From the NCBI RefSeq assembly GCF_000429845.1, contig NZ_AUCQ01000034.1:1-42312 (forward strand): a DNA stretch of 42,312 bases, written 5' to 3'. Below, piece by piece: positions 14,446-22,098 of this stretch; positions within the stretch are counted from its first letter, which is position 1, and each line of letters begins with the position of its first letter. Below the pieces are notes generated by a model. The model did not search any database. It was given only the letters and a program-made list of their open reading frames with translations, and was not told where the DNA came from. Source of the stretch: Comamonas composti DSM 21721 (GTDB lineage Bacteria > Pseudomonadota > Gammaproteobacteria > Burkholderiales > Burkholderiaceae_C). The position numbers were made by a program, and so were the translations under genes.

Positions 14446-15036
14446 ATGTCCATTGTCTTGATTGCCGGCAGCCCCTCCCAACCCTCGCGCTCCACGGCCT
14501 TGCTGCAGGCCACGGCCCACAAGCTGCGCAGCCGTGAGCTTGCGGTGCAGGCGCCCCTGGTGCTGTCCGAGCTCCCGGCCCAGGCCTTGCTCAAGGCCCA
14601 GGCCCATGAATCCGGCATCGATGCCGCCGTGGCCCGCGTGGCCCAGGCCCAGGTGCTGGTCGTGGCCACGCCGGTCTACAAGGCCGCGTACAGCGGCCTG
14701 CTCAAGGTGTTTCTCGATCTGCTGGCGCAGACGGCCTTCAGGGACAAGCTGATCCTGCCGCTGGCCACAGGAGGCAGCCCGCACCACATGCTGGCGCTGG
14801 ACTATGCGCTGCGTCCCGTGCTCCAGTCCCTGGGCGCGCGCCACATCCTGCCGGGCATCTACGCGACCGAGCACCAGGTGCGCCTGCTGCCCGAAGGCGG
14901 CCATGAGCTGGCCCCGGAGATCTCGGCGCGCATCGACGAGGCCGTGCAGCTCATCGTCGATGACCGCCGGCGCCAGGCCCGGCCGGCCACGGAGTTCGAG
15001 CCCGTGGACTTCGCCCAGGTGCGCTGTAGCGTTTGA
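14446..15036 (+). CDS. ssuE: NAD(P)H-dependent FMN reductase SsuE
   Basis: The product has 196 residues. The flavodoxin-like fold starts IVLIAGSPSQPSRSTALL, with the family motif ATPVYKAAYSGLLKVFLDLL and the flavin-contacting LPLATGGSPHHMLALDYALRP split over about residues 105-125. SsuE supplies reduced FMN to the SsuD monooxygenase, which releases sulfite from alkanesulfonates. It is the first enzyme gene of an ssuE-A-D-C-B-F order, the arrangement described for Pseudomonas putida. The gap to sbp is 68 bp. After the stop comes a GC-rich palindrome and a long pyrimidine tract before ssuA. Confidence 0.93.
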   Translation: MSIVLIAGSPSQPSRSTALLQATAHKLRSRELAVQAPLVLSELPAQALLKAQAHESGIDAAVARVAQAQVLVVATPVYKAAYSGLLKVFLDLLAQTAFRDKLILPLATGGSPHHMLALDYALRPVLQSLGARHILPGIYATEHQVRLLPEGGHELAPEISARIDEAVQLIVDDRRRQARPATEFEPVDFAQVRCSV

Positions 15037-15040
15037 TCCC

Positions 15041-15108
15041 CGGCGCCGACGGCGCCGCTTCTCTCCCTCTCTCTCGTCTCTCTCGTCTCTCACTTTTCCC
15101 CTGCTCTA
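15041..15108 (+). other. GC palindrome followed by a long pyrimidine tract between ssuE and ssuA
   Basis: CGGCGCCG-A-CGGCGCCG (15041-15057) is followed by about 50 nt that are almost all C and T, including CTCTCTCTCGTCTCTCTCG (about 15066-15090). It resembles a hairpin plus T-rich tail, but the tail is mostly CT, so it is not a standard intrinsic terminator. It could attenuate or partly uncouple ssuE from ssuA, or be a simple-sequence tract with no role. Confidence 0.6.
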
Positions 15109-15187
15109 GGGCGAGCTTTTTGCGCATGGCTTCGGCATGTGTGGGCGCAGCTTTGCCTGGAGCAAGGAGTTTGAACAAGGATTTTTC

Positions 15188-16183
15188 ATGACCAGGCTGG
15201 ATCTGACTTCTGCTTTCATCGACGGGCGCCGGCGCAAGCTGCTGGGCGCAGGACTGGCGGGCGGCATCGCAGGGCTGGCTCCGCAGGCATGGGCGCAGAG
15301 CCGCTCGGGTTCGGCCAGGGACGAGCGCGTGCTGCGCGTGGGCTATCAGAAAGGCTGGCTGTCGATTCTGAAAAAACAGGGCACGCTGGAAAAGCTGCTG
15401 GCGCCGCTGGGCGTGAGGCTCAGCTGGGTGGAGTTCAATGCAGGCCCGGTGCAGCTCGAAGCCTTGAACGTGGGCTCCATAGACTTTGGCGATGTGGGCG
15501 AGGCCCCGCCCATATTCGCCCAGGCCGCAGGCGCTGCGCTGGTGTATGCCGCGGCCTCGGTGCCGCGCCCGGCCCAGGAAGCCGTGCTGCTGCCCAAGGA
15601 CTCTTCGATCAGGAGCGTGCAGGACCTCAAAGGCAAGCGCGTGGCCTACAACAAGGGCTCCAACGTGCACTACTTTCTGGTCAAGCTGCTCGAAAAGCAC
15701 GGCCTGCGCTATAGCGATGTGCAGTCGGTCTTTCTGGCACCGGCCGATGCCCGCGCAGCCTTCGAGCGCGGCGCCGTCGATGCCTGGGCCATCTGGGACC
15801 CGTTCCTCGCAGCGGCCCAGCAAAGCCTGGGCGCGAAAGTGCTGGCCGATGCCTCCGGCGTGGTCAGCAACCGCTACTACCTCTTCACCTCGCGCGACTA
15901 CGCCACGCACAACGCCGATGTGCTGCGCATTGCCGTGGATGCGGTGCGGGGCGTGGAGGCCTGGGCCGAGAAGAACCGGGCTGCAGCGGCGCAGGAGCTG
16001 TCCCAGGTGCTGGGGCTGGAGCAGTCGATCACCGGGCTCTACATCCAGCGCTACAGCTATGGCCTGGGGCCCGTGACGCGGGAGATCCTGGCCGAGCAGC
16101 AAGGCATTGCCGACACTTTCTACGAGCTCAGGCTGATCCCCAGAAAGCTCAATCTGCTGCATGCGGCCCCGGTGCAGGGCTGA
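15188..16183 (+). CDS. ssuA: Aliphatic sulfonate ABC transporter substrate-binding protein SsuA
   Basis: The product has 331 residues. It starts at ATG 15188, which gives an N-terminus with a Tat-like twin-arginine segment (GRRRKLLGAGLAGG) ending APQAWAQS. The mature part has SsuA/TauA-family features: VLRVGYQKGWLSILKKQGTL, EFNAGPVQLEALNVGSIDFG, DVGEAPPIFAQAAGA and GKRVAYNKGSNVHYFLVKLL. It binds alkanesulfonates in the periplasm and hands them to SsuC/SsuB. The frame is open upstream to 15137, but the added residues have no signal character. The Tat-type signal is predicted from sequence; many relatives use Sec. Confidence 0.92.
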   Translation: MTRLDLTSAFIDGRRRKLLGAGLAGGIAGLAPQAWAQSRSGSARDERVLRVGYQKGWLSILKKQGTLEKLLAPLGVRLSWVEFNAGPVQLEALNVGSIDFGDVGEAPPIFAQAAGAALVYAAASVPRPAQEAVLLPKDSSIRSVQDLKGKRVAYNKGSNVHYFLVKLLEKHGLRYSDVQSVFLAPADARAAFERGAVDAWAIWDPFLAAAQQSLGAKVLADASGVVSNRYYLFTSRDYATHNADVLRIAVDAVRGVEAWAEKNRAAAAQELSQVLGLEQSITGLYIQRYSYGLGPVTREILAEQQGIADTFYELRLIPRKLNLLHAAPVQG

Positions 16184-16327
16184 GCGCCGCTGCGTGGCAA
16201 AGAAAGTGCATCGACATGCATTGCATTCGGCGCAGCCAAGGCCTTGGCGGCCTGCCAGGTGCAGAAAGCGCTCAAGAGCACGACATGAAGGCCAGTTCGC
16301 GGTACTGGCTCTATGAGGAGTAAAAAC

Positions 16328-17497
16328 ATGCAGGTTTTCTGGTTCATCCCCACCCATGGCGACAGCCGCTATCTGGGCACGAGCGAGGGCGGGCGGGAGC
16401 TCAGCTTCGACTATCTCAAGCAGGTGGCCGTGGCGGCCGACAGCCTTGGCTATGAGGGCGTGCTCATTCCCACGGGTCGCTCCTGCGAGGATCCCTGGGT
16501 CGTGGCCTCCAGCCTCGCGGCCGTGACCCGCAGGCTCAAGTTTCTCGTGGCCGTGCGCCCGGGCCTGCACCAGCCCAGTCTGGCCGCGCGCATGGCCGCG
16601 AGCTTCGACCGCCTGTCCGAAGGGCGCTTGCTGATCAACCTGGTGACGGGCGGGGATCGTGCCGAGCTCGAAGGTGATGGCGTGTTTCTGGACCATGCAC
16701 AGCGCTATGCGCAGTCCAGCGAGTTCATCCATATCTGGCGCGAAATCCTCTCGCGCAGCCATGAGGGGCGGGCGCTGGACTTCGAAGGCGAGCATTTGTC
16801 CGTCAAAGGGGCCAAGCTTTTGTTTCCCCCATTGCAAAAGCCTTATCCGCCGCTGTATTTCGGCGGATCTTCACCTGCCGCCCATGCGCTGGCGGCCGAG
16901 CATGTGGATGCCTATCTGAGCTGGGGCGAGCCACCGGCCGAAGTGGCGCGCAAGATCGCCGATGTGCGCGCCAGGGCCGAGCGCCATGGGCGCAGGCTGC
17001 AATACGGGATACGCCTGCACGTCATCGTGCGTGAAACCGAGAGCCAGGCCTGGGCTGCTGCCGAGAGCCTGATCAGCCGGCTCGACGATGACACCGTGGC
17101 CCTGGCCCAGTCGGCCTTTGCGCGCATGGACTCCGAAGGCCAGCGGCGCATGGCGGCCCTGCATGGGGCGGGCAAGGGGCGCACGCGCGCCGAGCTCGAG
17201 ATCAGCCCCAACCTCTGGGCCGGCGTAGGCCTGGTGCGCGGCGGCGCGGGCACGGCCCTGGTCGGCGATCCCCGCAGCGTGGCGGCGCGCATCCAGGAAT
17301 ATGCGGATCTGGGCATAGACACCTTTGTGCTCTCGGGCTATCCGCATCTGGAGGAGGCCTACCGCTTTGCGGAGCTGGTGTTTCCGCTGCTGCCGCTCAA
17401 GCTCAGAAACAGGCTCTCGGGTGGCAATGCGCTGGGCGGCCCGTTCGGCGAGACCGTGGGCAATCAGTACACGCCGCTGCGGGCGGCCCAGAGCTGA
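16328..17497 (+). CDS. ssuD: FMNH2-dependent alkanesulfonate monooxygenase SsuD
   Basis: The product has 389 residues, starting at ATG 16328 with GAGGAG 7 nt upstream. It is a luciferase-like TIM barrel with SsuD hallmarks: [18 protein letters not shown] at the N-terminus, [20 protein letters not shown] (containing the conserved active-site-region Cys), [17 protein letters not shown], and [19 protein letters not shown]. It oxidises alkanesulfonates to the aldehyde plus sulfite using FMNH2 from SsuE and O2. It lies in the canonical place between ssuA and ssuC and ends 12 bp before ssuC. Length and motifs match the family, with nothing missing. Confidence 0.95.
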   Translation: MQVFWFIPTHGDSRYLGTSEGGRELSFDYLKQVAVAADSLGYEGVLIPTGRSCEDPWVVASSLAAVTRRLKFLVAVRPGLHQPSLAARMAASFDRLSEGRLLINLVTGGDRAELEGDGVFLDHAQRYAQSSEFIHIWREILSRSHEGRALDFEGEHLSVKGAKLLFPPLQKPYPPLYFGGSSPAAHALAAEHVDAYLSWGEPPAEVARKIADVRARAERHGRRLQYGIRLHVIVRETESQAWAAAESLISRLDDDTVALAQSAFARMDSEGQRRMAALHGAGKGRTRAELEISPNLWAGVGLVRGGAGTALVGDPRSVAARIQEYADLGIDTFVLSGYPHLEEAYRFAELVFPLLPLKLRNRLSGGNALGGPFGETVGNQYTPLRAAQS

Positions 17498-17509
17498 AAG
17501 GGGCAGGGC

Positions 17510-18346
17510 ATGAGCAATGCCGTTCAGATCATTCAGGCTGCACCGCTTGCCGGGGCTGCAGGGCTGGCGCGCTTTGCGGCCAGGCTAGGCCAGCGTTTGC
17601 TGCCCTGGTTGCTGCCGCTGGCCCTGGTCGGCCTGTGGCAGCTGTCTTCGGCCCTGGGCTGGCTCTCCAGCCGCGTGCTGCCGGCGCCGCTGGATGTGTT
17701 GCGCGCGGCCGCCGCGCTGACGGCCTCGGGCGAGCTGCTCGAACATGTGCAGGTCAGCGCCGGCCGGGCGCTGGCGGGGCTGGCGCTGGGCGGCAGCCTG
17801 GGCCTGCTTCTCGGGCTGCTCACGGGATCGCTGCGCTTGGCCGAGACCCTGCTGGATTCGAGCATCCAGATGCTGCGCACGATTCCGGCCCTGGCCATGA
17901 TTCCGCTGGTCATCCTGTGGTTCGGCATAGACGAAAGCGCCAAGCTGTTCCTGATCAGTATCTCGGTGTTCTTTCCCCTCTATCTCAACACCTTTCACGG
18001 CATACGCAATGTGGATCCGGCGCTGATCGAGATGGGGCGCAGCTACGGGCTTACGCGCTGGCAACTGTACCGCGAGGTGATTCTGCCCGGGGCCCTGTCG
18101 TCGATTCTTGTGGGGCTGCGCTTTTCTCTGGGCCTGATGTGGGTGATTCTCATCGTCGCCGAGACCATTTCCGCGCAGCAGGGCATTGGCTACCTGACCA
18201 CGAATGCGCGCGAGTTTCTGCAGACCGATGTGGTGCTGGTGGGCATTTTGCTCTACGCCCTGCTGGGCAAGCTGGCCGATGCGGTGGCGCGCCTGCTGGA
18301 GAGCTGGTGGCTGCGCTGGCACCCGGGCTATCAAAAGTTGCGCTAG
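17510..18346 (+). CDS. ssuC: Aliphatic sulfonate ABC transporter permease SsuC
   Basis: The product has 278 residues with about six membrane helices of the BPD-transport inner-membrane type. The ATPase-coupling EAA loop is visible as [20 protein letters not shown] followed by [15 protein letters not shown]. The N-terminus is a helix preceded by a short soluble stretch. The start ATG 17510 has a GGGCAGGGC stretch just upstream, and the stop is 13 bp before the ATG of ssuB. It forms the membrane channel for sulfonates bound by SsuA. The TauC/SsuC subgroup is hard to separate by eye; the neighbouring ssuD makes SsuC much more likely. Confidence 0.93.
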   Translation: MSNAVQIIQAAPLAGAAGLARFAARLGQRLLPWLLPLALVGLWQLSSALGWLSSRVLPAPLDVLRAAAALTASGELLEHVQVSAGRALAGLALGGSLGLLLGLLTGSLRLAETLLDSSIQMLRTIPALAMIPLVILWFGIDESAKLFLISISVFFPLYLNTFHGIRNVDPALIEMGRSYGLTRWQLYREVILPGALSSILVGLRFSLGLMWVILIVAETISAQQGIGYLTTNAREFLQTDVVLVGILLYALLGKLADAVARLLESWWLRWHPGYQKLR

Positions 18347-18359
18347 GCAAGGAGGTCGT

Positions 18360-19337
18360 ATGAGCCGTTGGTCCAATCTGAAAACATCGCTGGCCCTGGC
18401 CGTGGAGGCAAGTGCAGTACAGCCTTTGCTGGCCTGGGAAAGCGCGCTTGCCGAGGCGCTCCCCGAACAAGGTGCAGATGCGGCCCTGCACAAGAATGCC
18501 GCGCCGCGCCCCAGGGGGGTGAGCCTGCAGGCCCAAGGCCTGAGTAAGCGCTATGGCGAGCGTGAGGTCTTGCGCCAGGTGCATCTGCGGGTGGAGCCCG
18601 GGGAGTTCGTGGCCATCGTCGGGCGCAGCGGCTGCGGCAAGAGCACCTTGCTGCGGCTGGTCGCGGGGCTTGAGCAAGGCTCGGCAGGCAGTCTGCTGCT
18701 CGATGGTGAAGCCACGGGCGCGCGCAGCGGCCAAGGTGCTGGCGTGCAGCCGGACGCCTTGGGAGGCACGCGCATCATGTTCCAGGAGGCGCGGCTGCTG
18801 CCCTGGCGGCGTGTGCTGGCCAATGTCATCCTGGGATTGCCGCGTGAGGCCAGGCAGCGCGGCCACGAGGTGCTGGCCCAGGTCGGGCTGGCCGAGCGCG
18901 CCCACGAATGGCCTGCGCGCCTCTCGGGCGGCCAGCGTCAGCGTGTGGCGCTGGCCAGAGCCCTGGTGCACGAACCGCGCCTGCTGCTGCTGGACGAGCC
19001 TCTGGGAGCGCTGGACGCGCTGACGCGCATGGAGATGCACAGGCTCATAGAAGAGCTGTGGCTGCGCCATGGCTTCACGGCCCTGCTGGTGACGCACGAC
19101 GTGCAGGAGGCCGTGGCCCTGGCCGACCGCGTGGTGCTCATCGAGGACGGGCGCATTGCCCTGGATGAGCGCGTGGCCTTGCCAAGGCCGCGCCAGCACG
19201 GCAGCGCGGCCCTGGCCGAGGTGGAGAGGCGCATTCTGGACCGGGTGTTGCAAAAGCCCGCATCAGAAACGCCGCCCGTCGACATGCAGGGCCTGGAGTC
19301 CGGCTGGCCGGCGCATGGCCTGCGCTGGGCCATATGA
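18360..19337 (+). CDS. ssuB: Aliphatic sulfonate ABC transporter ATPase SsuB
   Basis: The product has 325 residues, starting at ATG 18360 after a strong AAGGAGG. All nucleotide-binding motifs are present: Walker [15 protein letters not shown]-loop in [10 protein letters not shown], signature [15 protein letters not shown], Walker [13 protein letters not shown] and H-loop [11 protein letters not shown]. The [11 protein letters not shown] sequence is typical of the SsuB/TauB subgroup. An N-terminal extension of about 55 residues precedes the ATPase core, longer than in E. coli SsuB and of low complexity (Ala/Leu-rich). It energises uptake through SsuC. The ssuF start lies 46 bp after its stop. 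Confidence 0.94.
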   Translation: MSRWSNLKTSLALAVEASAVQPLLAWESALAEALPEQGADAALHKNAAPRPRGVSLQAQGLSKRYGEREVLRQVHLRVEPGEFVAIVGRSGCGKSTLLRLVAGLEQGSAGSLLLDGEATGARSGQGAGVQPDALGGTRIMFQEARLLPWRRVLANVILGLPREARQRGHEVLAQVGLAERAHEWPARLSGGQRQRVALARALVHEPRLLLLDEPLGALDALTRMEMHRLIEELWLRHGFTALLVTHDVQEAVALADRVVLIEDGRIALDERVALPRPRQHGSAALAEVERRILDRVLQKPASETPPVDMQGLESGWPAHGLRWAI

Positions 19338-19383
19338 CACACGAAATTCAGGCGATTTCAATTCATTCACACAAGGAGGAAAT

Positions 19384-19599
19384 ATGTCCATTCAAGCCAT
19401 CAACGTACGCAACCAGTTCAAGGGCAAGGTGCGGGAAATCATTCGCGGAGACGTGGTCTCGGAAGTCGATGTGCAAACGCCCTGGGGCGTGGTGACTTCG
19501 GTGATCACCACGCGTTCGGTCGACGAGCTGGGCCTGGCCGTGGGCTCGGATGTGGTCGCCCTGGTCAAGTCCACCGAGGTCTCGATCGCCAAGCTTTGA
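19384..19599 (+). CDS. ssuF: TOBE-domain molybdopterin/oxyanion-binding protein SsuF
   Basis: The product has 71 residues, starting at ATG 19384 after AAGGAGGAAAT. It is a single Mop/TOBE domain: INVRNQFKGKVREIIRGDVV, the Val/Thr-rich middle strand set and the C-terminal ALVKSTEVSIAKL. Its place as last gene of ssuEADCBF matches the ssuF described for Pseudomonas putida, where it is needed for sulfonate utilisation although its ligand is unclear. Mop folds usually bind molybdate or tungstate oxyanions. The stop codon (19597-19599) overlaps the first bases of the direct repeat flanking the branched element at 19611-19876. Confidence 0.9.
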   Translation: MSIQAINVRNQFKGKVREIIRGDVVSEVDVQTPWGVVTSVITTRSVDELGLAVGSDVVALVKSTEVSIAKL

Positions 19600-19879
19600 A
19601 CACGCTCTAAGAGCGTGTTTACGATCTCCTCGCGGCGCGCCAGTGTCTTTGCGGGATGGGATACGAGGCGCGACACCGCAGCAATAGCCGCGCTATTGCG
19701 AGGATTCGCAACGCTGTAGACCGCCCGCAAAGGCACTGGCCCCAAGGGTTGGAGCGAAATCGGGCGATTTCTTCGCGCTGGCCCTTGCTTGCACCCCGGT
19801 GCAAGCTGCACCCCATCGCTTTGAACTCATCCCGATTGCGCTCCAACGCGGCAGCGTAGAGATCGTGAACACGCTCTAA
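19598..19879. repeat. 266-bp MITE-like element with terminal inverted repeats and branched fold
   Basis: The terminal inverted repeats are 18 bp with one mismatch: GAGCGTGTTTACGATCTC (19611-19628) and GAGATCGTGAACACGCTC (19859-19876). TAA flanks both sides (19608-19610, 19877-19879), and the larger GAACACGCTCTAA occurs as a direct repeat at 19598-19610 and 19867-19879. Inside are two arm pairs. The first is GCCAGTGTCTTTGCGGG (19639-19655) with CCCGCAAAGGCACTGGC (19724-19740), enclosing GCAATAGC-cgc-GCTATTGC (19681-19699). The second is TTGGAGCGAAATCGGG (19749-19764) with CCCGATTGCGCTCCAA (19831-19846), enclosing GCTTGCACC-cc-GGTGCAAGC (19787-19806). It has no convincing open reading frame. 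It could be a non-autonomous transposable element, a structured RNA, or both. Confidence 0.85.
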
Positions 19880-20005
19880 AGCGTCAGGCGCGGGGCGGGA
19901 TAGGCCCCGCAGCCCACGCATGTCTTGGGGCGTGGAAATTTACATGAAAACCCGTTGAAGCCCTTTATCCATGAGCGCAACCAGCTCTTTTTTAAATAGC
20001 AAAAC

Positions 20006-20950
20006 ATGAATTTCCAGCAACTGCGTTCCGTGCGCGAGGCCGCAAGACGTGGTTTCAATCTGACCGAGGTCGCAATTCATCTGCATACCTCCCAGCCGGG
20101 CGTCAGCCGGCAGATACGCGAGCTGGAGGAGGAGCTGGGGGTGGAGATCTTCGTGCGTGCAGGCAAGCGCCTCACCGGGCTGACACCGCCGGGCGAGGCC
20201 ATGCTGGCCACGGTGGAGCGCCTGCTGCAGGAGGCCGACAACCTGCGCCGCGTGGGCGACGAGTTCAAGGCCAGCGAGCGCGGCCGGCTGACCGTGGCGG
20301 CCACGCACTCCCAGGCGCGCTATGTGCTGCCCCAGGTGGTGCACGACTTCAGGCTTCATTACCCCCAGGTCTCGCTGCATCTGCACCAGGGCTCGCCCAG
20401 ACAGGTGGCCGAGATGCTGTGCTCGGGCGAGGCCGACATCGGCGTGGCCACCGAGGCTCTGGCCAGTTACGAGCAGCTTGTGACCCTGGCCTGCTACCGC
20501 TGGTCGCACTCCATCATCGTGCCCCCCGGACATGCACTGCTGGCCGAGCCCGGGCCTGTGACGCTGCAGGCGCTGGCACGCCATCCGATCATCACCTATG
20601 ACCTCGGCTATACGGGACGCGCGCATATTGACAAGGCCTTTGCGCGCGCGGGCCTGAGCCCTGACGTCGTGCTCACGGCCATGGATGCGGACGTGATCAA
20701 GACCTATGTGGAGCTCGGCATGGGCGTGGGGGTGATTGCCTCCATAGCCTTCGATGCCGAGCGCGACCGGCATTTGCAGGCCCTGGATGCGCGCCACCTC
20801 TTCGAGATCAACCTCACCCGGCTGGCCCTGCGCCGAGGCGCCTGGCTGCGCGACTATGTCTACAGCTTCATCGAGAGCTTTGTGCCTACGCTGACCCCGC
20901 AGGTCGTGCGCGATGCCATGGCCGAGCCCTGGATCGAAGCCAGGGCATGA
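20006..20950 (+). CDS. CysB/Cbl-type LysR regulator of sulfur/sulfonate genes
   Basis: The product has 314 residues. The N-terminal winged helix is of the CysB subgroup: MNFQQLRSVREAARRGFNLT, then VAIHLHTSQPGVSRQIRELE. The effector domain contains RLTVAATHSQARYVLPQVV and the CysB-like THSQARY and TYDLGYTGR segments that contact sulfate/O-acetylserine-type ligands in this family. Such proteins activate sulfur-acquisition genes when sulfate is low. Co-direction with the ssu operon and its position after ssuF fit a dedicated Cbl/SsuR role, but the 266-bp element separates the two. The start ATG 20006 follows the T/A-rich stretch TTTTTTAAATAGC. Confidence 0.9.
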   Translation: MNFQQLRSVREAARRGFNLTEVAIHLHTSQPGVSRQIRELEEELGVEIFVRAGKRLTGLTPPGEAMLATVERLLQEADNLRRVGDEFKASERGRLTVAATHSQARYVLPQVVHDFRLHYPQVSLHLHQGSPRQVAEMLCSGEADIGVATEALASYEQLVTLACYRWSHSIIVPPGHALLAEPGPVTLQALARHPIITYDLGYTGRAHIDKAFARAGLSPDVVLTAMDADVIKTYVELGMGVGVIASIAFDAERDRHLQALDARHLFEINLTRLALRRGAWLRDYVYSFIESFVPTLTPQVVRDAMAEPWIEARA

Positions 20951-21053
20951 GTGCGGCTGCCAGGGATCAAGCCCTCGCAGGCATGACTGCAATGCGGCCA
21001 TTGAAGACCTGAATTGATTTTGAGCCATGTTTTTCTGCCATAATTGCTGACTT

Positions 21054-21130
21054 CGGCGTGTAGCGCAGCCTGGTAGCGCACTTGCATGGGGTGCAAGGGG
21101 TCGCGAGTTCGAATCCCGCCACGCCGACCA
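21054..21130 (+). tRNA. tRNA-Pro (anticodon GGG)
   Basis: A complete 77-nt cloverleaf: acceptor CGGCGTG / CACGCCG, D arm GCGC-AGCCTGGTA-GCGC, anticodon stem CTTGC / GCAAG with loop ATGGGGT (T33, anticodon GGG), T arm GCGAGTTCGAATCCCGC, then ACCA encoded in the DNA. It decodes CCC and CCU. It stands alone between the LysR gene and the H-NS gene and is followed by a terminator. Confidence 0.96.
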
Positions 21131-21138
21131 TATTCATA

Positions 21139-21172
21139 AGGGCTCTTAGCTGGAAAGTTAGGGGCCCTTTTT
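21139..21172 (+). terminator. Intrinsic terminator of the tRNA-Pro gene
   Basis: AAGGGCTCTTAGCT pairs with AGTTAGGGGCCCTT around a short loop (GGAA), with a few G-U pairs, and a run of T follows (ending about 21172). It begins 8 bp after the tRNA CCA end. Confidence 0.85.
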
Positions 21173-21354
21173 GATTGCTGGATTTCTTCAACCATGCGCA
21201 ACTCTTGTAGCAACTGTGTCCGGGTTCAGTACTCGCCGGGGCAAGGTGTTGGCAGGGCGGAGCAGGGACGGTGCGTCCGGCCTTGCATGCCGCCCGGCAT
21301 GCATCCAAAAGCAGTGCGCGGGAGAGCCATCTGCTAATGCAACAGGAAACTTAA

Positions 21355-21663
21355 ATGCAAAACTACAAAGAGCTATTGGCGCAAAAGGCCGAGCTGGACA
21401 AGCAAATCGAACAGGCTCGCAACCAGGAGTCCAAGGCGGCCCTGGCCACGGTAAGACAACTGGTCGAAAGCTTTGGCTTCACTGCGCAGCAAGTCTTTCC
21501 CTGGAAGCCTGAAACCAAGAAAAAGGCCGAGGTCAAATACTATGACCCCGAAAGCGGCAATACCTGGACCGGTCGTGGCAAACCGCCCAAATGGATTGCG
21601 GACAAGGATCGCAGCCAGTTTGAAATCAAGAAAAACGAAGACCTGTTCGACGCAGAGGCCTGA
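21355..21663 (+). CDS. H-NS family nucleoid-associated protein
   Basis: The product has 102 residues. The N-terminal half is an oligomerisation coiled coil (LAQKAELDKQIEQARNQES). The C-terminal half carries the DNA-minor-groove motif of H-NS proteins, WTGRGKPPKW, preceded by KYYDPESGNT, the usual betaproteobacterial form. It would act as a nucleoid-organising silencer of AT-rich acquired DNA. The start ATG 21355 comes after an A-rich leader. An IS481-type remnant runs into its 3' end on the opposite strand, so the gene is intact at its very boundary. Several paralogues are usual in such genomes, and no specific gene name is assigned. Confidence 0.92.
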   Translation: MQNYKELLAQKAELDKQIEQARNQESKAALATVRQLVESFGFTAQQVFPWKPETKKKAEVKYYDPESGNTWTGRGKPPKWIADKDRSQFEIKKNEDLFDAEA

Positions 21664-22098
21664 TCTAAATCCTCGGCGCTGTTGAAGAGGTTGTCTTCAA
21701 GACGTCCGCAATCCGGCCATTGAAGCGTTCGACCATGCCATTGGTTCTTGGGGCTCCGGGCTTGGTCAGGCGATGCTCGATGCCCAGTTGTTCGCATAGC
21801 TGATCGAACTTGTGGTTGCCGCTGAGCGCGCGCTCACGGCTGGCAAACAGGCGATCGATGAACTTCTTGCTGTTGTCGGTCAGCAGCTTGCTGATCTTGA
21901 TGGGAAAGGCCTTGTGCAAGGCCTTCAAGAAAGCCTTGGCATTGGCGGCTGTCTTGTTGGATTTGACCCGCACAAACACCCGGCGGGTTGCGCGGTCTAT
22001 GTCTATGGCCACGAACAGGTAGCGGCGCTTGGCCTCGTCCTGCATCTGCGGCAGGTACTTCACGTCCATGTGCAAATAACCCGGGATGCGAAACTGGC
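21655..22098 (-). pseudogene. IS481-type transposase remnant
   Basis: The minus-strand product reads PGYLHMDVKYLPQM at the upstream end, then the DDE integrase core (RRYLFVAIDIDRATRRVFV, SKLLTDNSKKFIDRLF) and [18 protein letters not shown]. The reading frame then slips near 21695: continuing in another frame gives NLFNSAEDLDQA, which matches the intact copy of that segment at 41790-41815. The N-terminal helix-turn-helix region and the last about 30 residues are missing, so it is not functional. It abuts the H-NS gene on one side and the end of the outer-membrane efflux gene on the other. The first in-frame ATG is at 22075, but homology extends further upstream. Confidence 0.85.

Noticed and set aside
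15060..15108. CT-repeat tract read as a CRISPR or tandem-repeat array
   Set aside because: No regular unit with spacers; it is a simple pyrimidine tract. No CRISPR array was seen anywhere in the window.
14951..16837. Minus-strand open frame of 628 codons opposite ssuA and ssuD
   Set aside because: Covers several genuine genes on the other strand and has no domain.
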